Source: Xenorhabdus innexi
GTDB lineage: Bacteria; Pseudomonadota; Gammaproteobacteria; Enterobacterales; Enterobacteriaceae
NCBI RefSeq assembly: GCF_002632485.1
Contig: NZ_NIBU01000008.1
Coordinates: 59,201-123,200, forward strand
Direction of reading: 5' to 3'
Length of the DNA: 64,000 nucleotides
The notes under the pieces are model-generated. The model was given only the letters and a program-made list of their open reading frames with translations. It searched no databases and had not been told where the DNA came from. Positions 1-12,640 of the stretch are shown one piece after another; the first letter of the stretch is position 1; every line of letters starts with the position of its first letter. The translations under genes and the position numbers were made by a program.

Positions 1-1202
1 AGATCACTGCTTTCCAGTTGCTGCTGAACGCTAGCCGCAAATTTCTCCAGACGACGCTGACTCAGCAGTTCTGCATTCGGTAACTCGACTTCTGGAATAG
101 TCAGCTTCATTGTGCGTTCAATGTTACGCAGCAGACGACGTTCACGGTTTTCAACAAACAACAGCGCACGACCTGCACGGCCTGCACGACCAGTACGGCC
201 GATACGGTGTACATAAGACTCCGCATCCATTGGAATGTCATAGTTAACAACCAGGCTGATACGGTCAACATCCAGACCACGAGCAGCAACATCTGTCGCG
301 ATCAGAATATCCAAGCGACCGTTTTTCAGGCGCTCCAGAGTCTGCTCACGCAGAGCCTGATTCATGTCGCCGTTCAGTGCCGCAGAGTTATAACCGTTGC
401 GCTCAAGCGTTTCTGCCACTTCCAGAGTAGCATTCTTGGTACGTACGAAAATAATCGCCGCATCAAAATCTTCTGCTTCAAGGAAACGTACCAGCGCTTC
501 ATTTTTACGCATACCGTATACAGACCAGTAACTCTGGCTGATGTCAGGACGGTTGGTTACGCTACTCTGAATACGAACTTCCTGTGGATCATTCATGAAA
601 CGACGAGTAATACGACGAATAGCTTCAGGCATGGTTGCAGAGAACAACGCCGTCTGATGCTCAGCCGGAATCTGGCTCATGATGTTTTCAACATCTTCAA
701 TAAAGCCCATACGCAGCATTTCATCAGCTTCGTCCAGTACCAGACCTTTCAGGTTGGACAGATCCAGCGTACCACGCTTCAGGTGATCCAACAGACGGCC
801 CGGTGTTCCCACAACAACTTGTGGCCCCTGACGCAAAGCACGTAATTGAACATCATAACGCTGCCCACCATAGAGCGCGACAACATTCACACTACGCATA
901 TGTTTAGAAAAATCTGAACATGCTTCAGCAACCTGTACCGCCAGTTCACGGGTCGGTGCTAACACAAGGATCTGTGGAGCTCTAAGCTCAGCATCAATGT
1001 TATGCAGTAAAGGCAAGCTGAATGCCGCAGTTTTACCGCTACCAGTCTGTGCCATACCCAGCACGTCACGACCATTTAACAGGTGAGGAATACATTGCTG
1101 TTGAATTGGCGAGGGCTTCTCATAGCCCATATCTTGCAGTGCGGAAAGAATAGGTGCTGATAACCCTAAATCAGCAAAAGAGATTTCAGTCTCAGTGGTC
1201 AT
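1..1202 (-). CDS. deaD: ATP-dependent RNA helicase DeaD (CsdA), 3' part cut by window edge
   Basis: DEAD-box helicase that unwinds structured RNA during ribosome assembly and mRNA decay, especially in the cold. The reading frame runs from ATG at 1202 ([14 protein letters not shown]) off the left edge, giving about 400 of the roughly 630 residues usual for the family. All core motifs are visible: the Q motif ([10 protein letters not shown]), Walker A AQTGSGKT near residue 51, DEAD near 156, [12 protein letters not shown] and [11 protein letters not shown]. The C-terminal RNA-recognition domain and basic tail lie outside the window. It is downstream of nlpI on the same strand, as in E. coli. 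Confidence 0.97.
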   Translation of the reverse strand, partial: MTTETEISFADLGLSAPILSALQDMGYEKPSPIQQQCIPHLLNGRDVLGMAQTGSGKTAAFSLPLLHNIDAELRAPQILVLAPTRELAVQVAEACSDFSKHMRSVNVVALYGGQRYDVQLRALRQGPQVVVGTPGRLLDHLKRGTLDLSNLKGLVLDEADEMLRMGFIEDVENIMSQIPAEHQTALFSATMPEAIRRITRRFMNDPQEVRIQSSVTNRPDISQSYWSVYGMRKNEALVRFLEAEDFDAAIIFVRTKNATLEVAETLERNGYNSAALNGDMNQALREQTLERLKNGRLDILIATDVAARGLDVDRISLVVNYDIPMDAESYVHRIGRTGRAGRAGRALLFVENRERRLLRNIERTMKLTIPEVELPNAELLSQRRLEKFAASVQQQLESSD

Positions 1203-1372
1203 GTAATGGTGCCTCATTGATCGTGGCGGCCAGTCTACATAACACAGTGAAAAGAATTTCTGTCATTTTCATTTAAAATGTGAACTGGCTCAAATTATAT
1301 TATTAAACGAACAAACAAGCCCTCATCCCTTAAGATGTGGACTCAAAAATCTGTCATGAAAATGTTCGTCAG

Positions 1373-2257
1373 CTATTGTTGGTTCGATTCCGATAAGTCA
1401 TCTTGTCTTTGGCCTAGCAGCGCCAATTCCAACAATGCATAGCGGTGCTCAACAAAGTTATGGACATTGTTAGCTACCGTCAGCTTGAATAACGCAACTG
1501 CGCTATCCTCATCCCCCAGACTTAGGTAATGTTTACCTAAATAGAAGTCAGTTTCACTGAGATGCTCAGCGAGCGAAGTGTTATCTGTTGAGTCCTGCTT
1601 CAGGCGCTTCATCAGTGTTTTCTCACTGATTTTACCTAAATAGAATTCAACGATATTCCAGCCCCATAGCCCCCGGTTCGCTTTGTCAAAACGATTTGAC
1701 AAACCAGTCATTGCAACCTTGGGATCGATTTTATCTTCCACAAGGTACAACCACAACGAACGGAAGGGATCATTTGGATCGTCTTGATAAAACGCCTGCA
1801 GATCATCCTGCGCTAAACGATAACGGCCACCGTAATACAGTGCAATGCCGCGATTCATTCGCGCGTAGTTGTAAGTTGGATCAAGCTCTAAAACAGAATC
1901 AAACGCTTCATAGGCAGCATCAAAATTGCCTGCCTGCGTAAAATAAATCCCTAAGTAGTTAAAAACTTCAGGAATATCAGGACTTATAGACAAAGCCACT
2001 GAAAAATCATTCTGTGCCAATGCCCTTAGCCCGAGGCTATCATACAGCACACCTCTCTCATATAAAAGCTGTGCATACTCATCTTCCTTGAGAGAACGGC
2101 TCGCGAGTATTTGCTCCATGCGTGCCAGAATAACCTCTTGTTGCAATGTCGGTTGAAGTGGAATAGCAAAAACTTCATTTTTACGCCACTCTGTGCTGCC
2201 ACATCCCACAAGGATAAAAATAGCTGCAACGTAACACCAGCGCAGAAAAGAATTCAT
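1373..2257 (-). CDS. nlpI: Lipoprotein NlpI, TPR adaptor of peptidoglycan hydrolases
   Basis: Outer-membrane lipoprotein that, in E. coli, scaffolds murein endopeptidases and brings the Prc protease to MepS. The 294 residues equal the E. coli length. A lipoprotein signal is visible ([19 protein letters not shown]) with lipobox LVGC and acylated Cys19. TPR repeats follow between about residues 60 and 165, including [19 protein letters not shown] and [19 protein letters not shown]. It sits between pnp and deaD, the conserved order, and is read in the same direction. Confidence 0.97.
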   Translation of the reverse strand: MNSFLRWCYVAAIFILVGCGSTEWRKNEVFAIPLQPTLQQEVILARMEQILASRSLKEDEYAQLLYERGVLYDSLGLRALAQNDFSVALSISPDIPEVFNYLGIYFTQAGNFDAAYEAFDSVLELDPTYNYARMNRGIALYYGGRYRLAQDDLQAFYQDDPNDPFRSLWLYLVEDKIDPKVAMTGLSNRFDKANRGLWGWNIVEFYLGKISEKTLMKRLKQDSTDNTSLAEHLSETDFYLGKHYLSLGDEDSAVALFKLTVANNVHNFVEHRYALLELALLGQRQDDLSESNQQ

Positions 2258-2342
2258 TTCCCACTCCCGAAGTCAGACATTAATCAGAATGCCCTGTTGC
2301 TCCACCCACATTGTTTATTTCAGGCATCCAGCCAGAAAAATT

Positions 2343-2404
2343 GGTTTACTCTTTTATATTTCTGCTCACCTTTGAGGAGGGCAAAAATATAAAAGAGATA
2401 AACC
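2343..2404 (-). other. Long hairpin in the pnp-nlpI gap
   Basis: Arms 2343-2361 and 2385-2404 are complementary over 19 bp with one bulged base, around a loop of about 23 nt. The stem is AT-rich (CTCTTTTATATTT against AAATATAAAAGAG). It lies 38 nt beyond the pnp stop codon and lacks the GC-rich stem plus T-run of a classic terminator. It may be a transcript-processing or 3'-end-stabilising structure between pnp and nlpI. Confidence 0.6.
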
Positions 2405-2441
2405 GCGCCCTTTTTACAGGACGCCGTTCATTACGTCAAAC

Positions 2442-4595
2442 TTATTCTACTGATGATTCGGGTAATTGTGCTGCTTCACCGGCAGTATTCAGTGTAGTAT
2501 TAGCTACAGCTTCTTTCATGCTCAGGCGGATACGGCCCTGACGGTCGATTTCCAGTACCTTGACCGGAACTTCCTGACCCAGTTGCAGATAGTCAGTAAC
2601 TTTCTCTACACGCTTGTCTGCGATCTGAGAAATATGTACCAGACCTTCTTTACCGCCACCGATAGCAACGAATGCACCGAAGTCAACAATGCGGGTCACT
2701 TTACCGGCATAAATGCGGCCAACTTCAACTTCAGCGGTGATCTCTTCGATACGGCTGATCGCGTGACGAGCTTTGTCACCGTCCGTTGCTGCAATTTTCA
2801 CAGTACCATCATCTTCGATCTCGATGGTTGTACCGGTTTCTTCGGTCAGTGCACGGATAACTGAACCACCTTTACCAATCACGTCTTTGATTTTGTCTGG
2901 ATTGATCTTAATGGTGTGAATGCGTGGCGCAAATTCAGAGATATCATTACGTGGGCTCTGGATAGCCTGTTCCATCACGCTCAGGATGTGTAAACGGGCA
3001 CCTTTCGCCTGATTCAGGGCAATCTGCATGATTTCACGAGTGATGCCTTCGATTTTGATGTCCATCTGCAATGCGCTGATACCATCACGGCTACCCGCAA
3101 CTTTAAAGTCCATGTCACCCAGATGATCTTCATCACCCAGAATGTCAGACAGAACTACAAAGTTCTCACCTTCTTTCACCAGACCCATTGCGATACCTGC
3201 AACTGCGGCTTTAATCGGTACACCTGCGTCCATCAGTGCCAGTGAAGCACCACAGACAGAAGCCATAGAAGAAGAACCATTGGATTCAGTAATTTCAGAA
3301 ACGACACGTACGGTATACGGGAATTCATTGATGCTCGGCATTACCGCCAGAACACCACGCTTCGCCAAACGACCGTGACCGATTTCACGACGTTTTGGTG
3401 AACCGACCATGCCCGTTTCACCTACAGAGTATGGAGGGAAGTTGTAATGGAACAGGAAGCGATCAGTGCGCTCTCCCATCAGTTCGTCGATAACCTGTGC
3501 ATCACGCTCAGTACCCAGTGTTGCTGCAACCAGTGCCTGAGTTTCACCACGAGTGAACAGAGATGAACCGTGAGTACGTGGCAGAACGCCGGTGCGGACA
3601 TCCAGAGCACGAACCATATCTTTTTCACGACCGTCAATACGTGGTTCACCACGCAGAACACGGCTGCGGACAACATTTTTCTCCAGAACAGCAAGTACGT
3701 CCAGAATTTCTGATTCTTCCAGTTCCAGATCTTTTTCTGCTGCTTCTGCCAGAATAATTGCAGAAACGTCTTCTTTGATAGCATCAACCTGAGCATAACG
3801 CTCTTGTTTCTCAGTAATACGGTAAGCATTACCCAGACGGCTCTCTGCCAGTTCAGCAACACGCTCATGCAGAGGCTGGTTAACAGGCTCAGGTGTCCAC
3901 TCCCACTTCTCTTTACCCGCTTCAGCAACCAATCCGTTGATGTTATCAATCACAATCTGTTGTTGCTCATGACCGAATACTACTGCTCCCAGCATCTGTT
4001 CTTCTGTCAGCAGTTCTGCTTCAGATTCAACCATCAGCACAGCGTTATTTGTACCTGCAACAACCAAATCCAGACGGCTGGTTTTCAGTTCATCACTGGT
4101 TGGATTCAGGACATATTGATCATTGATATAACCAACACGCGCAGCACCAATCGGGCCATTGAACGGGATACCAGACAGCGCCAATGCTGCGGAGGAACCG
4201 ATCATAGCAACGATATCCGGGTTAACCTGTGGGTTTACGGATACAACGGTTGCAATGATTTGCACTTCGTTCAGGAAACCTTCCGGGAACAGAGGGCGCA
4301 GTGGGCGGTCGATCAGACGGGCAACAAGCGTTTCACCTTCACCCGGACGGCCTTCACGACGGAAAAAACTTCCCGGAATACGGCCAGCCGCATAAGTACG
4401 TTCTTGATAGTTAACAGTCAGTGGGAAAAAACTCTGACCTGGTTTTACTTTTTTCTGACCGACAACGGTAACAAATACCGCAGTGTCATCCATATTAACC
4501 ATAACAGCAGCCGTCGCCTGACGAGCCATCATGCCGGTTTCGATGGTCACCGTATGCTGACCATACTGGAATTTACGAACAATCGGATTCAGCAA
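2442..4595 (-). CDS. pnp: Polyribonucleotide nucleotidyltransferase (PNPase)
   Basis: Phosphorolytic 3'-5' exoribonuclease and degradosome subunit. The order is RNase PH domain 1, a helical domain, RNase PH domain 2, a KH domain ([20 protein letters not shown], near residue 560) and an S1 domain ([20 protein letters not shown]). The start chosen is TTG at 4595, giving [12 protein letters not shown] as in E. coli, which also uses TTG; AAGGA lies 8 nt upstream. An upstream in-frame ATG at 4625 would add ten unconserved residues. The protein has 717 residues, close to the 711 of E. coli. It follows rpsO, and its leader carries a likely RNase III hairpin. Confidence 0.97.
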   Translation of the reverse strand: MLNPIVRKFQYGQHTVTIETGMMARQATAAVMVNMDDTAVFVTVVGQKKVKPGQSFFPLTVNYQERTYAAGRIPGSFFRREGRPGEGETLVARLIDRPLRPLFPEGFLNEVQIIATVVSVNPQVNPDIVAMIGSSAALALSGIPFNGPIGAARVGYINDQYVLNPTSDELKTSRLDLVVAGTNNAVLMVESEAELLTEEQMLGAVVFGHEQQQIVIDNINGLVAEAGKEKWEWTPEPVNQPLHERVAELAESRLGNAYRITEKQERYAQVDAIKEDVSAIILAEAAEKDLELEESEILDVLAVLEKNVVRSRVLRGEPRIDGREKDMVRALDVRTGVLPRTHGSSLFTRGETQALVAATLGTERDAQVIDELMGERTDRFLFHYNFPPYSVGETGMVGSPKRREIGHGRLAKRGVLAVMPSINEFPYTVRVVSEITESNGSSSMASVCGASLALMDAGVPIKAAVAGIAMGLVKEGENFVVLSDILGDEDHLGDMDFKVAGSRDGISALQMDIKIEGITREIMQIALNQAKGARLHILSVMEQAIQSPRNDISEFAPRIHTIKINPDKIKDVIGKGGSVIRALTEETGTTIEIEDDGTVKIAATDGDKARHAISRIEEITAEVEVGRIYAGKVTRIVDFGAFVAIGGGKEGLVHISQIADKRVEKVTDYLQLGQEVPVKVLEIDRQGRIRLSMKEAVANTTLNTAGEAAQLPESSVE

Positions 4596-4811
4596 AATAA
4601 TATTCCTTCGTTTGTGTTGCTGCATTTAAACATCAGCAACAATGGATGTTCTCTTCGTTACACCCTCACGACTAATGACAGTACTCAGCCCTTTACCTTT
4701 CAAGTAACCGCTTTACAGCCATGGTGTAACCTGAAATCTTTCGGATATATTTTTTTAAGTACTCTCATTAGCCGCGCGAGTCACTGTAACTAAAGAGGTT
4801 CAACTAGTTAA

Positions 4812-4844
4812 GAAATGGAATTTAAGTTTCTTAATCCCCATTTC
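4812..4844 (-). promoter_or_regulatory. pnp leader stem-loop, likely RNase III processing site
   Basis: On the minus strand GAAATGG pairs with CCATTTC and an inner TTAAG pairs with CTTAA around an AAA loop. The hairpin lies between the rpsO terminator and the pnp start. In E. coli, PNPase represses its own message after RNase III cuts a leader stem at this location. The structure is seen; the function is inferred by position. Confidence 0.55.
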
Positions 4845-4849
4845 CTAGA

Positions 4850-4877
4850 AGAAAAGGGGCCAGATTGGCCCCTTTCC
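4850..4877 (-). terminator. Intrinsic terminator after rpsO
   Basis: AAAGGGGCCA pairs with TGGCCCCTTT and is followed by TTTTCTTCT on the minus strand, 16 nt after the rpsO stop. Expected to separate rpsO from pnp with some readthrough. Confidence 0.85.
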
Positions 4878-4892
4878 ACTGAAACTCATCGA

Positions 4893-5162
4893 TTAGCGAC
4901 GCAGTCCCAGACGCTCGATCAGGGCAGTGTAACGTGCCAGATCTTTACGCTTCAGGTAGTTCAGCTGGTTACGACGCTGTGCAACCATACGCAGCAGACC
5001 ACGACGGCTGTGGTGATCTTTTTTGTGCTCTGCAAAGTGACCTTGCAGGTGGTTGATTTGTGCAGTCAGCAGGGCAATCTGAACTTCGCTGGAACCGCTG
5101 TCGTTAGCGCCACGGCCGAAATCAGCGATAATCTGCGCTTTTGCTTCAGTACTTAGAGACAT
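4893..5162 (-). CDS. rpsO: 30S ribosomal protein S15
   Basis: Primary 16S rRNA-binding protein of the small-subunit platform. The 89 residues are standard for the family; [17 protein letters not shown] at the start, the [12 protein letters not shown] region and a basic C-terminus are all seen. It has its own promoter, a hairpin leader and a strong terminator, then pnp, as in E. coli. Confidence 0.98.
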   Translation of the reverse strand: MSLSTEAKAQIIADFGRGANDSGSSEVQIALLTAQINHLQGHFAEHKKDHHSRRGLLRMVAQRRNQLNYLKRKDLARYTALIERLGLRR

Positions 5163-5225
5163 AGTATAACTCCAAATATAGTTTAAAAATGATGAGTGCC
5201 GATCTCTAATTCAGCCACTCATATA
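5163..5225 (-). promoter_or_regulatory. rpsO leader, possible S15 autoregulatory structure
   Basis: In the leader ATGAGTG (5222-5216) pairs with CACTCAT (5198-5192), followed by GGAGTTATACTATG at the start. E. coli S15 represses translation by trapping a leader pseudoknot. The stem is visible here, but the pseudoknot itself was not established. Confidence 0.4.
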
Positions 5226-5235
5226 CAGGCGCATT

Positions 5236-5264
5236 ATTCTACGCTGCAAATAGATGAAGCGCAA
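5236..5264 (-). promoter_or_regulatory. Sigma70 promoter of rpsO
   Basis: TTGCGC (-35) and TAGAAT (-10) with exactly 17 bp between them on the minus strand, just upstream of the rpsO leader. Confidence 0.75.
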
Positions 5265-5289
5265 GATAACCCCATAAAGGCTACTCTTA

Positions 5290-6258
5290 CTACATTTCAC
5301 CATCGGTGGTTTCTTCTGCCGTGTCTTCTACGACCAATCGACGCGGAGCTACCAGCCCATCATCATCAATGACAGCAATACCGATGAATTTATTTTCATC
5401 ACCTTCATTAACCCGCACCCACTCGCCAGATAACAGGCTATGTTTACTGCGAACCGGCTGACCCTGCTTAAAATAAGCAGCAACAACAGATGGAAGCTGA
5501 ATAACCGGGAAATGTACAACGGCTGTATCCATCGGCAATAATAATGGATCGAGCAATTCTCCTGCTTCAACCTGCTGCTTTTCAGCCTGTTCCTTTAATT
5601 CATATAGCTGTTCCAGTGTCACCATTCGGTGGCTAGGGTAATTAGCAACCTGCAAACGACGCAGATAAATAACATGAGCACCACAGCCCAGTAATTCACC
5701 CAAGTCATCAATAATGGTGCGGATATAGGTTCCCTTAGAACAGTGAATTTCCAGCTCCAGTTCATCACCTTCCCAACGAATGAACTGTAATTCATAAACC
5801 GTTATCGGACGCGCTTCCCGCTCAATTTCAATCCCCTGACGGGCATATTCATACAGCGGCTTTCCCTGATGCTTCAGTGCAGAGTACATAGAAGGAACCT
5901 GCATGGTATCACCACGGAATGTTTCCAGTGCTGCATCAAGCTGCGAGGAAGTCACCTGAACTTCGCGCTCACAAATAATTTTACCGTGTGAATCGGAAGT
6001 ATCAGTGCGCTGCCCTAACCGTGCTATAACGCGATAACGTTTATCCGAATCGAGCAGAAACTGGGAAAATTTAGTCGCTTCACCAAGGCAAATCGGCAGC
6101 ATTCCCGTTGCCAGCGGGTCTAACGCACCGGTATGACCCGCTTTACTGGCATTAAATACCCGCCTTACTTTCTGCAAAGCATCATTGGAGGAAATATCCT
6201 GCGGCTTATCCAGCAGCAGTACGCCGTGTATCGCACGACCCCTACGACGACGCCCCAT
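5290..6258 (-). CDS. truB: tRNA pseudouridine-55 synthase TruB
   Basis: Forms pseudouridine 55 in the T loop of tRNAs. The TruB catalytic motif [11 protein letters not shown] is present with the nucleophilic Asp at residue 47, after the N-terminal GVLLLDKPQ. At 322 residues it is slightly longer than E. coli TruB (314), the excess being an acidic C-terminal tail after the PUA-like domain. Its ATG shares its A with the TAA stop of rbfA, so the two are translationally linked. Confidence 0.97.
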   Translation of the reverse strand: MGRRRRGRAIHGVLLLDKPQDISSNDALQKVRRVFNASKAGHTGALDPLATGMLPICLGEATKFSQFLLDSDKRYRVIARLGQRTDTSDSHGKIICEREVQVTSSQLDAALETFRGDTMQVPSMYSALKHQGKPLYEYARQGIEIEREARPITVYELQFIRWEGDELELEIHCSKGTYIRTIIDDLGELLGCGAHVIYLRRLQVANYPSHRMVTLEQLYELKEQAEKQQVEAGELLDPLLLPMDTAVVHFPVIQLPSVVAAYFKQGQPVRSKHSLLSGEWVRVNEGDENKFIGIAVIDDDGLVAPRRLVVEDTAEETTDGEM

Positions 6259-6668
6259 TATTTTTCCTCGTTGTGATCCGCAGAGGCACGACGTTGTTCG
6301 TCACTTTTCACAACGTTAGTGACCAGATTTGACATGCGCATCCCTTCGATCAAAGAACTGTCGTAAGAAAACGTCAGTTCAGGAATAACACGCAGACGCA
6401 TCGCTTTACCCAGCAATGAACGAATAAAACCGGAAGCTTCATTCAATGCTTTGATACCCTGATTAACCTTATCTGAATCTTGTCCTTCCACTAAGACATT
6501 CAGAAAAGTTACAAATACTTTGGCATAAGCCAGATCGCGGGAAACCTCAACACCTGAAACAGTTGCCATCCCGATGCGGGGATCTTTCACTTCACGCTGT
6601 AAAATGATGGCAATCTCTTTTTGCATTTCCTGTGCAACGCGCTGAGTACGACTGAATTCTCTTGCCAT
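6258..6668 (-). CDS. rbfA: 30S ribosome-binding factor A
   Basis: Single KH-type domain protein needed for late 30S maturation and 16S 5'-end processing. The start at 6668 ([16 protein letters not shown]) matches E. coli MAKEF and has AGGAG 8 nt upstream. An in-frame extension to 6710 adds 14 unconserved residues and is rejected. The [13 protein letters not shown] and SNLVTNVV regions are conserved. It lies between infB and truB in the nusA operon. Confidence 0.96.
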   Translation of the reverse strand: MAREFSRTQRVAQEMQKEIAIILQREVKDPRIGMATVSGVEVSRDLAYAKVFVTFLNVLVEGQDSDKVNQGIKALNEASGFIRSLLGKAMRLRVIPELTFSYDSSLIEGMRMSNLVTNVVKSDEQRRASADHNEEK

Positions 6669-6740
6669 GGTTCTATCTCCTGACATTTTGGGGGGCATAT
6701 AGCCCCCCAAGAATGGAATTTAACGGGTCGATTATGGTGT

Positions 6741-9518
6741 TTAAGCGATGGAGCGTTTCACTTCAACCACTTCGAAAACTTCAATCATATCGCCAACACG
6801 AACATCATTGTAGTTCTTCACACCGATACCACATTCCATACCATTACGGACTTCGTTGACATCATCCTTAAAGCGACGCAGGGATTCCAGTTCACCTTCA
6901 TAGATAACCACGTTGTCACGCAGTACACGGATTGGGTTATTACGCTTGATGTTACCTTCTGTCACCATACAGCCAGCAATCGCACCAAATTTAGGTGATT
7001 TGAAGACATCACGGACTTCTGCCAGACCCATGATTTGCTGCTTGTACTCTGGCGCCAGCATACCACTCATTGCCTGTTTAATTTCATCAATCAGACTATA
7101 GATAACAGAGTAGTAACGCAGGTCTACGCTTTCGTTTTCGATGATACGACGAGCAGAAGCATCAGCACGTACGTTAAAGCCCAGAATGATCGCATTAGAT
7201 GCTGCTGCAAGGGTTGCGTCAGTTTCAGTGATACCACCCACACCAGAACCGATGATCTTCACTTTAACTTCGTCAGTAGACAGTTTCAGCAGTGAATCAC
7301 AAATTGCTTCGCATGTACCCTGAACATCAGTTTTCAGAACGATATTCAGCTCAGATACCTTACCTTCTTCCATGTTCGCAAACATGTTTTCCAGTTTAGA
7401 TTTCTGCTGACGAGCCAGTTTCACTTCACGGAATTTACCCTGACGGTAGAGAGCAACTTCACGTGCTTTTTTCTCGTCACGTACAACAGTCGCTTCATCA
7501 CCCGCAGATGGTACGTTGGACAGACCCAGGATTTCCACAGGAATGGATGGACCCGCAGTCATGACTTCCTGACCCAATTCGTTACGCATCGCACGGATAC
7601 GGCCATACTCGAAACCACAAAGAACGATATCGCCTTTGTTCAGAGTACCGGACTGCACCAGAATGGTAGCTACCGGGCCACGGCCTTTATCCAGGAAGGA
7701 TTCAATGACCACACCGTTTGCCATACCAGAGTGAACTGCATTCAGTTCCAGTACTTCAGCCTGTAGCAGGATAGCTTCCAGCAATTCATCAATACCAAGG
7801 CCAGCTTTGGCTGATACATGCATGAACTGGGTTTCGCCGCCCCACTCTTCTGGAAGAATACCGTATTGTGACAATTCATTTTTCACACGATCTGGATCGG
7901 CTTCTGGCTTATCGATTTTGTTAACTGCTACAACAACCGGCACATTAGCAGCCTTCGCATGCTGGATAGCTTCGATGGTCTGAGGCATCACGCCATCATC
8001 CGCCGCAACAACCAGAACTACGATATCGGTCGCTTGAGCACCACGAGCACGCATGGAAGTAAACGCAGCATGGCCCGGAGTATCCAAGAAGGTGATCATA
8101 CCTTTCTCAGTTTTCACATGGTATGCACCGATGTGCTGGGTAATGCCACCTGCTTCACCAGAAGCTACTTTGGTTGAACGGATGTAGTCCAGCAAAGAGG
8201 TTTTACCGTGGTCAACATGGCCCATGATGGTCACTACAGGAGCACGAGGTTCAGCCTGTGTTTCACCGGTGTCACGATCACTCATCAGTGCTTCTTCCAG
8301 CTCGTTTTCACGACGCAGGATAACTTTGTGACCCATTTCCTCAGCAACCAGCTGAGCGGTTTCCTGATCGATAACCTGATTGATGGTTGCCATTGCGCCC
8401 ATCTTCATCATGGTTTTGATAACCTGAGAACCTTTTACCGCCATTTTGTTAGCCAGTTCAGCAACGGTAATCGTTTCACCAATCACGACATCACGGTTAA
8501 CGGCGGCGACAGGCTTGTTAAAGCTCTGCTGCAATGTACTCGGTTTGCGCTGTTTGCCTTTAGTACGGCCAACTGCACGTGCTTCTTCACGATCAGCTTT
8601 CGATTCAGAATGTTTGTTATTCTTCTTCTGACGGGTGTTTTTGCCACCGCGGCTGCGGGTACGACGATCGCCTTCAACTTTGGCGTCATTCTCATCTTCC
8701 GCATCACGGGCGTGACGGGAAGTCGTTACGTGGTAATCACTATTGTTGTCATTTGAATCAGAGTCTTTAGACCATTTTTCCTGATTCTCTTCTGCCATGC
8801 GGCGCGCTTCTTCTGCCACACGTTTTGCTTCTGCTTCAACTTTACGACGCATCTCTTCTTCAGCTTTGCGTTTTAAATTTGCTGCTTCAGCTTCACGGCG
8901 CGCTTTTTCATTATGCGCTGCTGCTTCAGTTTGCACTGATTTAGATTTTGTTTCGGTATGTTGCTTAGTAGTCACTTTTTCTTTTTCCGCTGCCTCACGC
9001 TGAGGCTTTTCAGCCTCTCCACGTTTGGCTTTGTCTTCTGCTTCACGCTTAGCTTGCTTTTCTGCTTCGCGTTTTGCCTGTTCTTCCGCTTCACGTTGAG
9101 CTTGTTCTTCCGCGAGTTTCTTCGTTTCAGTTTCAAGCCGCGCTTTCTCTTCTGCCTCGCGCCGAGCCTGCTCTTCCGCTTCACGCTGCGCCTGTTCTTC
9201 CGCTTTAGCCTGTTCAATCGCGTCGCGGTTCACATATGTGCGTTTTTTACGGACTTCAATCGCTACCGATTTACTTTTGCCACCGGTGCTAGGGACGTTC
9301 AGTGTACTGCGCGTTTTACGCTGTAGTGTCAATTTACCTGGCTGGCCACCAGTACCACCTTGTTCGCGGTTCAGGTGAGCCAGCAAAGCTTCTTTTTCTT
9401 TCTGGGAAACAGAGTCAGTTGCGGTTTTCTGAATGCCAGCATCAGCGAATTGCTGGATCAGGCGTTCAACCGATGTCTGGATCTCTTCTGCCAGTAATTT
9501 TACGGTTACCTCTGTCAT
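6741..9518 (-). CDS. infB: Translation initiation factor IF-2
   Basis: GTPase that brings fMet-tRNA to the 30S subunit and promotes subunit joining. N-terminal IF2 modules flank a long charged segment (about residues 100-330) of repeated Ala-Glu-Glu/Arg-Glu units. The GTPase domain starts with GHVDHGKTS and has DTPGHAAF and NKIDKPEA, followed by the beta-barrel and the C-terminal fMet-tRNA-binding domain. It has 925 residues against 890 in E. coli, the difference lying mostly in the charged repeat. Internal starts for shorter isoforms, known in E. coli, were not pinned down here. Confidence 0.97.
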   Translation of the reverse strand: MTEVTVKLLAEEIQTSVERLIQQFADAGIQKTATDSVSQKEKEALLAHLNREQGGTGGQPGKLTLQRKTRSTLNVPSTGGKSKSVAIEVRKKRTYVNRDAIEQAKAEEQAQREAEEQARREAEEKARLETETKKLAEEQAQREAEEQAKREAEKQAKREAEDKAKRGEAEKPQREAAEKEKVTTKQHTETKSKSVQTEAAAHNEKARREAEAANLKRKAEEEMRRKVEAEAKRVAEEARRMAEENQEKWSKDSDSNDNNSDYHVTTSRHARDAEDENDAKVEGDRRTRSRGGKNTRQKKNNKHSESKADREEARAVGRTKGKQRKPSTLQQSFNKPVAAVNRDVVIGETITVAELANKMAVKGSQVIKTMMKMGAMATINQVIDQETAQLVAEEMGHKVILRRENELEEALMSDRDTGETQAEPRAPVVTIMGHVDHGKTSLLDYIRSTKVASGEAGGITQHIGAYHVKTEKGMITFLDTPGHAAFTSMRARGAQATDIVVLVVAADDGVMPQTIEAIQHAKAANVPVVVAVNKIDKPEADPDRVKNELSQYGILPEEWGGETQFMHVSAKAGLGIDELLEAILLQAEVLELNAVHSGMANGVVIESFLDKGRGPVATILVQSGTLNKGDIVLCGFEYGRIRAMRNELGQEVMTAGPSIPVEILGLSNVPSAGDEATVVRDEKKAREVALYRQGKFREVKLARQQKSKLENMFANMEEGKVSELNIVLKTDVQGTCEAICDSLLKLSTDEVKVKIIGSGVGGITETDATLAAASNAIILGFNVRADASARRIIENESVDLRYYSVIYSLIDEIKQAMSGMLAPEYKQQIMGLAEVRDVFKSPKFGAIAGCMVTEGNIKRNNPIRVLRDNVVIYEGELESLRRFKDDVNEVRNGMECGIGVKNYNDVRVGDMIEVFEVVEVKRSIA

Positions 9519-9543
9519 TCTGTTCCTTCCTGCTACAGTTTAT

Positions 9544-11073
<1,530 letters not shown>

Positions 11074-11526
11074 TTAAAAGTGGGGTACCAGGTTCGCTTT
11101 CTGGATGTTGCTCAGTGCGAACACTTCGTCTTTTCCATCCACCGTAACCGTAATCATTTCACCATCGACGGCTTTGATAATACCTTGCCATTTACGACGG
11201 TTTTGCATTGCCATGCGTAACATCAGGCTGACTTCTTCCCCCATGAAACGCTGGTAGTGTTCAGCCTTAAACAGTGGACGCTCAAGCCCCGGTGAAGATA
11301 TTTCCAGGTTGTAAAGCCCTGGGATCGGATCTTCGACGTCGAGTACTGCACTGACCTGATGGCTAACATCAGCACAATCATCAACAGTGATTCCTTCCTC
11401 ACTATCGATATAGACTCGCAGTGTCGATACGCGTGCGCGAATAAACTCCAGGCCCACTAATTCATAACCTAAAGCTTCAACTGGTGCTGAAATCATCGCT
11501 GTTAATTTTTGCTCTAATGTGGACAA
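11074..11526 (-). CDS. rimP: Ribosome maturation factor RimP
   Basis: 30S assembly factor with an alpha/beta N-terminal domain and an SH3-like C-terminal domain. The start chosen is TTG at 11526, giving [24 protein letters not shown] as in E. coli, which also uses TTG. In-frame alternatives at GTG 11532 and TTG 11538 would add GL or GVGL. The end [14 protein letters not shown] is identical to E. coli. It is the first protein gene of the nusA operon, downstream of metY. Confidence 0.95.
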   Translation of the reverse strand: MSTLEQKLTAMISAPVEALGYELVGLEFIRARVSTLRVYIDSEEGITVDDCADVSHQVSAVLDVEDPIPGLYNLEISSPGLERPLFKAEHYQRFMGEEVSLMLRMAMQNRRKWQGIIKAVDGEMITVTVDGKDEVFALSNIQKANLVPHF

Positions 11527-11543
11527 GCCCACCCCCAAGACAT

Positions 11544-11565
11544 AAAAAAAGGGCTATATTAGCCC
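11544..11565 (-). terminator. Hairpin plus T-run just before rimP
   Basis: GGGCTA-AT-ATAGCCC followed by seven Ts on the minus strand, ending 18 nt before the rimP TTG. It looks like an attenuator or terminator in the leader of the nusA operon. Confidence 0.65.
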
Positions 11566-11587
11566 AGTAGTTCTGCTGTCAAATAAC

Positions 11588-11613
11588 AAAAAACCCCGAT
11601 ACGCGGGGCTTTA
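11588..11613 (-). terminator. Intrinsic terminator after tRNA-fMet
   Basis: GCCCCGCGTATCGGGGT hairpin followed by TTTTTTG on the minus strand, between metY and rimP. Confidence 0.85.
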
Positions 11614-11771
11614 TGCAACTGGACCCTGTTTACTGCCAGTGGTCTCAACCAACTTCTTTTATTACCTTTCAAAGCTATACCTCACGAAGCAACCTGTCAA
11701 ATCAGGATTAATACCTCTATTATGGTCGCTAAGTTTATAACTATTCGAAAAGGTACAATGTTGTTAAGAAG

Positions 11772-11848
<77 letters not shown>

Positions 11849-11906
11849 TTCGAAAACGTGGCAAATCTTACGCTGATAATACTAAAAACGCAAGTTTCTA
11901 GATTAA

Positions 11907-11996
11907 TGGTGCCGAGGACGGGACTTGAACCCGTACGCCCGTTGTTTAGGCACTACCACCTCAAGGTAGCGTGTATACCAATTTCACCACCTCGGC
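11907..11996 (-). tRNA. leuU: tRNA-Leu (GAG)
   Basis: 90 nt class II tRNA starting GCCGAGGTGGTGAAATTGG with anticodon loop TTGAGGT, a long variable arm and an encoded CCA. In E. coli leuU follows secG, as here, but argG and yhbX, which separate it from metY there, are absent. The two tRNAs are only 58 bp apart. Confidence 0.97.
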
Positions 11997-12106
11997 ACTG
12001 ATTGTAGGACTGTTATCTTAAGCGGCTAAGATAATAACTGTTTAAATCAACAACCCTACTTCAATTCTTTTACTGACTATTTTAACAGAAAATTTTCTAT
12101 CAAAAA

Positions 12107-12454
12107 TTACTGAGGGATATCGCTATTTGGTTTAGCTGGAGCTACCGGTATTGCCGGAGTTTCTGCCTGCTTTTCAGTTTTTACAGGCTCAGCAAGGTTT
12201 TCCCACTTACCGCTTGAACCAGTTCTATTAGTGGTCATATTGCCCAGAATCAGACTGATTACAAAAAACAGTGTTGCAAAAACCGCTGTCATACGGGTCA
12301 TAAAATTCGCAGAACCCGATGAACCAAATATTGTTGCAGACGCGCCCGCACCAAAGGAAGCACCCATATCAGCACCTTTCCCCTGCTGTAACAGAACCAG
12401 AGCAGTTAGCCCGATACCGACCAGCAAGAATATACCTAAAAGAGCTTCATACAT
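12107..12454 (-). CDS. secG: Preprotein translocase subunit SecG
   Basis: Small inner-membrane partner of SecYE that stimulates SecA-driven export. There are two membrane spans (about residues 2-22 and 53-73) around the conserved QQGKGADMGASFGAGASAT loop, then a Pro/Lys-rich tail ending NSDIPQ. The start at 12454 (MYEALLGIFLLVG) matches E. coli; an upstream in-frame ATG at 12487 would add 11 charged residues and is rejected. Confidence 0.96.
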   Translation of the reverse strand: MYEALLGIFLLVGIGLTALVLLQQGKGADMGASFGAGASATIFGSSGSANFMTRMTAVFATLFFVISLILGNMTTNRTGSSGKWENLAEPVKTEKQAETPAIPVAPAKPNSDIPQ

Positions 12455-12640
12455 ATGTTGTACCCGTTTCCTCGTGGGATTTACCATAACTGTGACGTTA
12501 TACTACGGTAACGTTATTCTGCATCACCCACTCAATTAGAAAAATTAACTGATTGAGCGGGTGTGAATACTAACCAAAGCGTTTCAGACAAGCAAGGTTA
12601 ATTTTAAATACTGGCGCTGATTGAGGAAAAAATCAACAAA

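Noticed and set aside
207..845. 212-codon plus-strand frame opposite deaD
   Set aside because: Antisense shadow of a clear DEAD-box coding frame with no recognisable protein features.
3804..4793. 329-codon plus-strand frame opposite pnp
   Set aside because: Lies antisense to conserved PNPase codons. Length reflects the lack of stops opposite biased codons, and no domain is recognisable.
8208..8756. 182-codon plus-strand frame opposite infB with hydrophobic stretches
   Set aside because: Antisense to the charged IF2 repeat; the hydrophobic look comes from complementing Glu/Lys/Arg codons.
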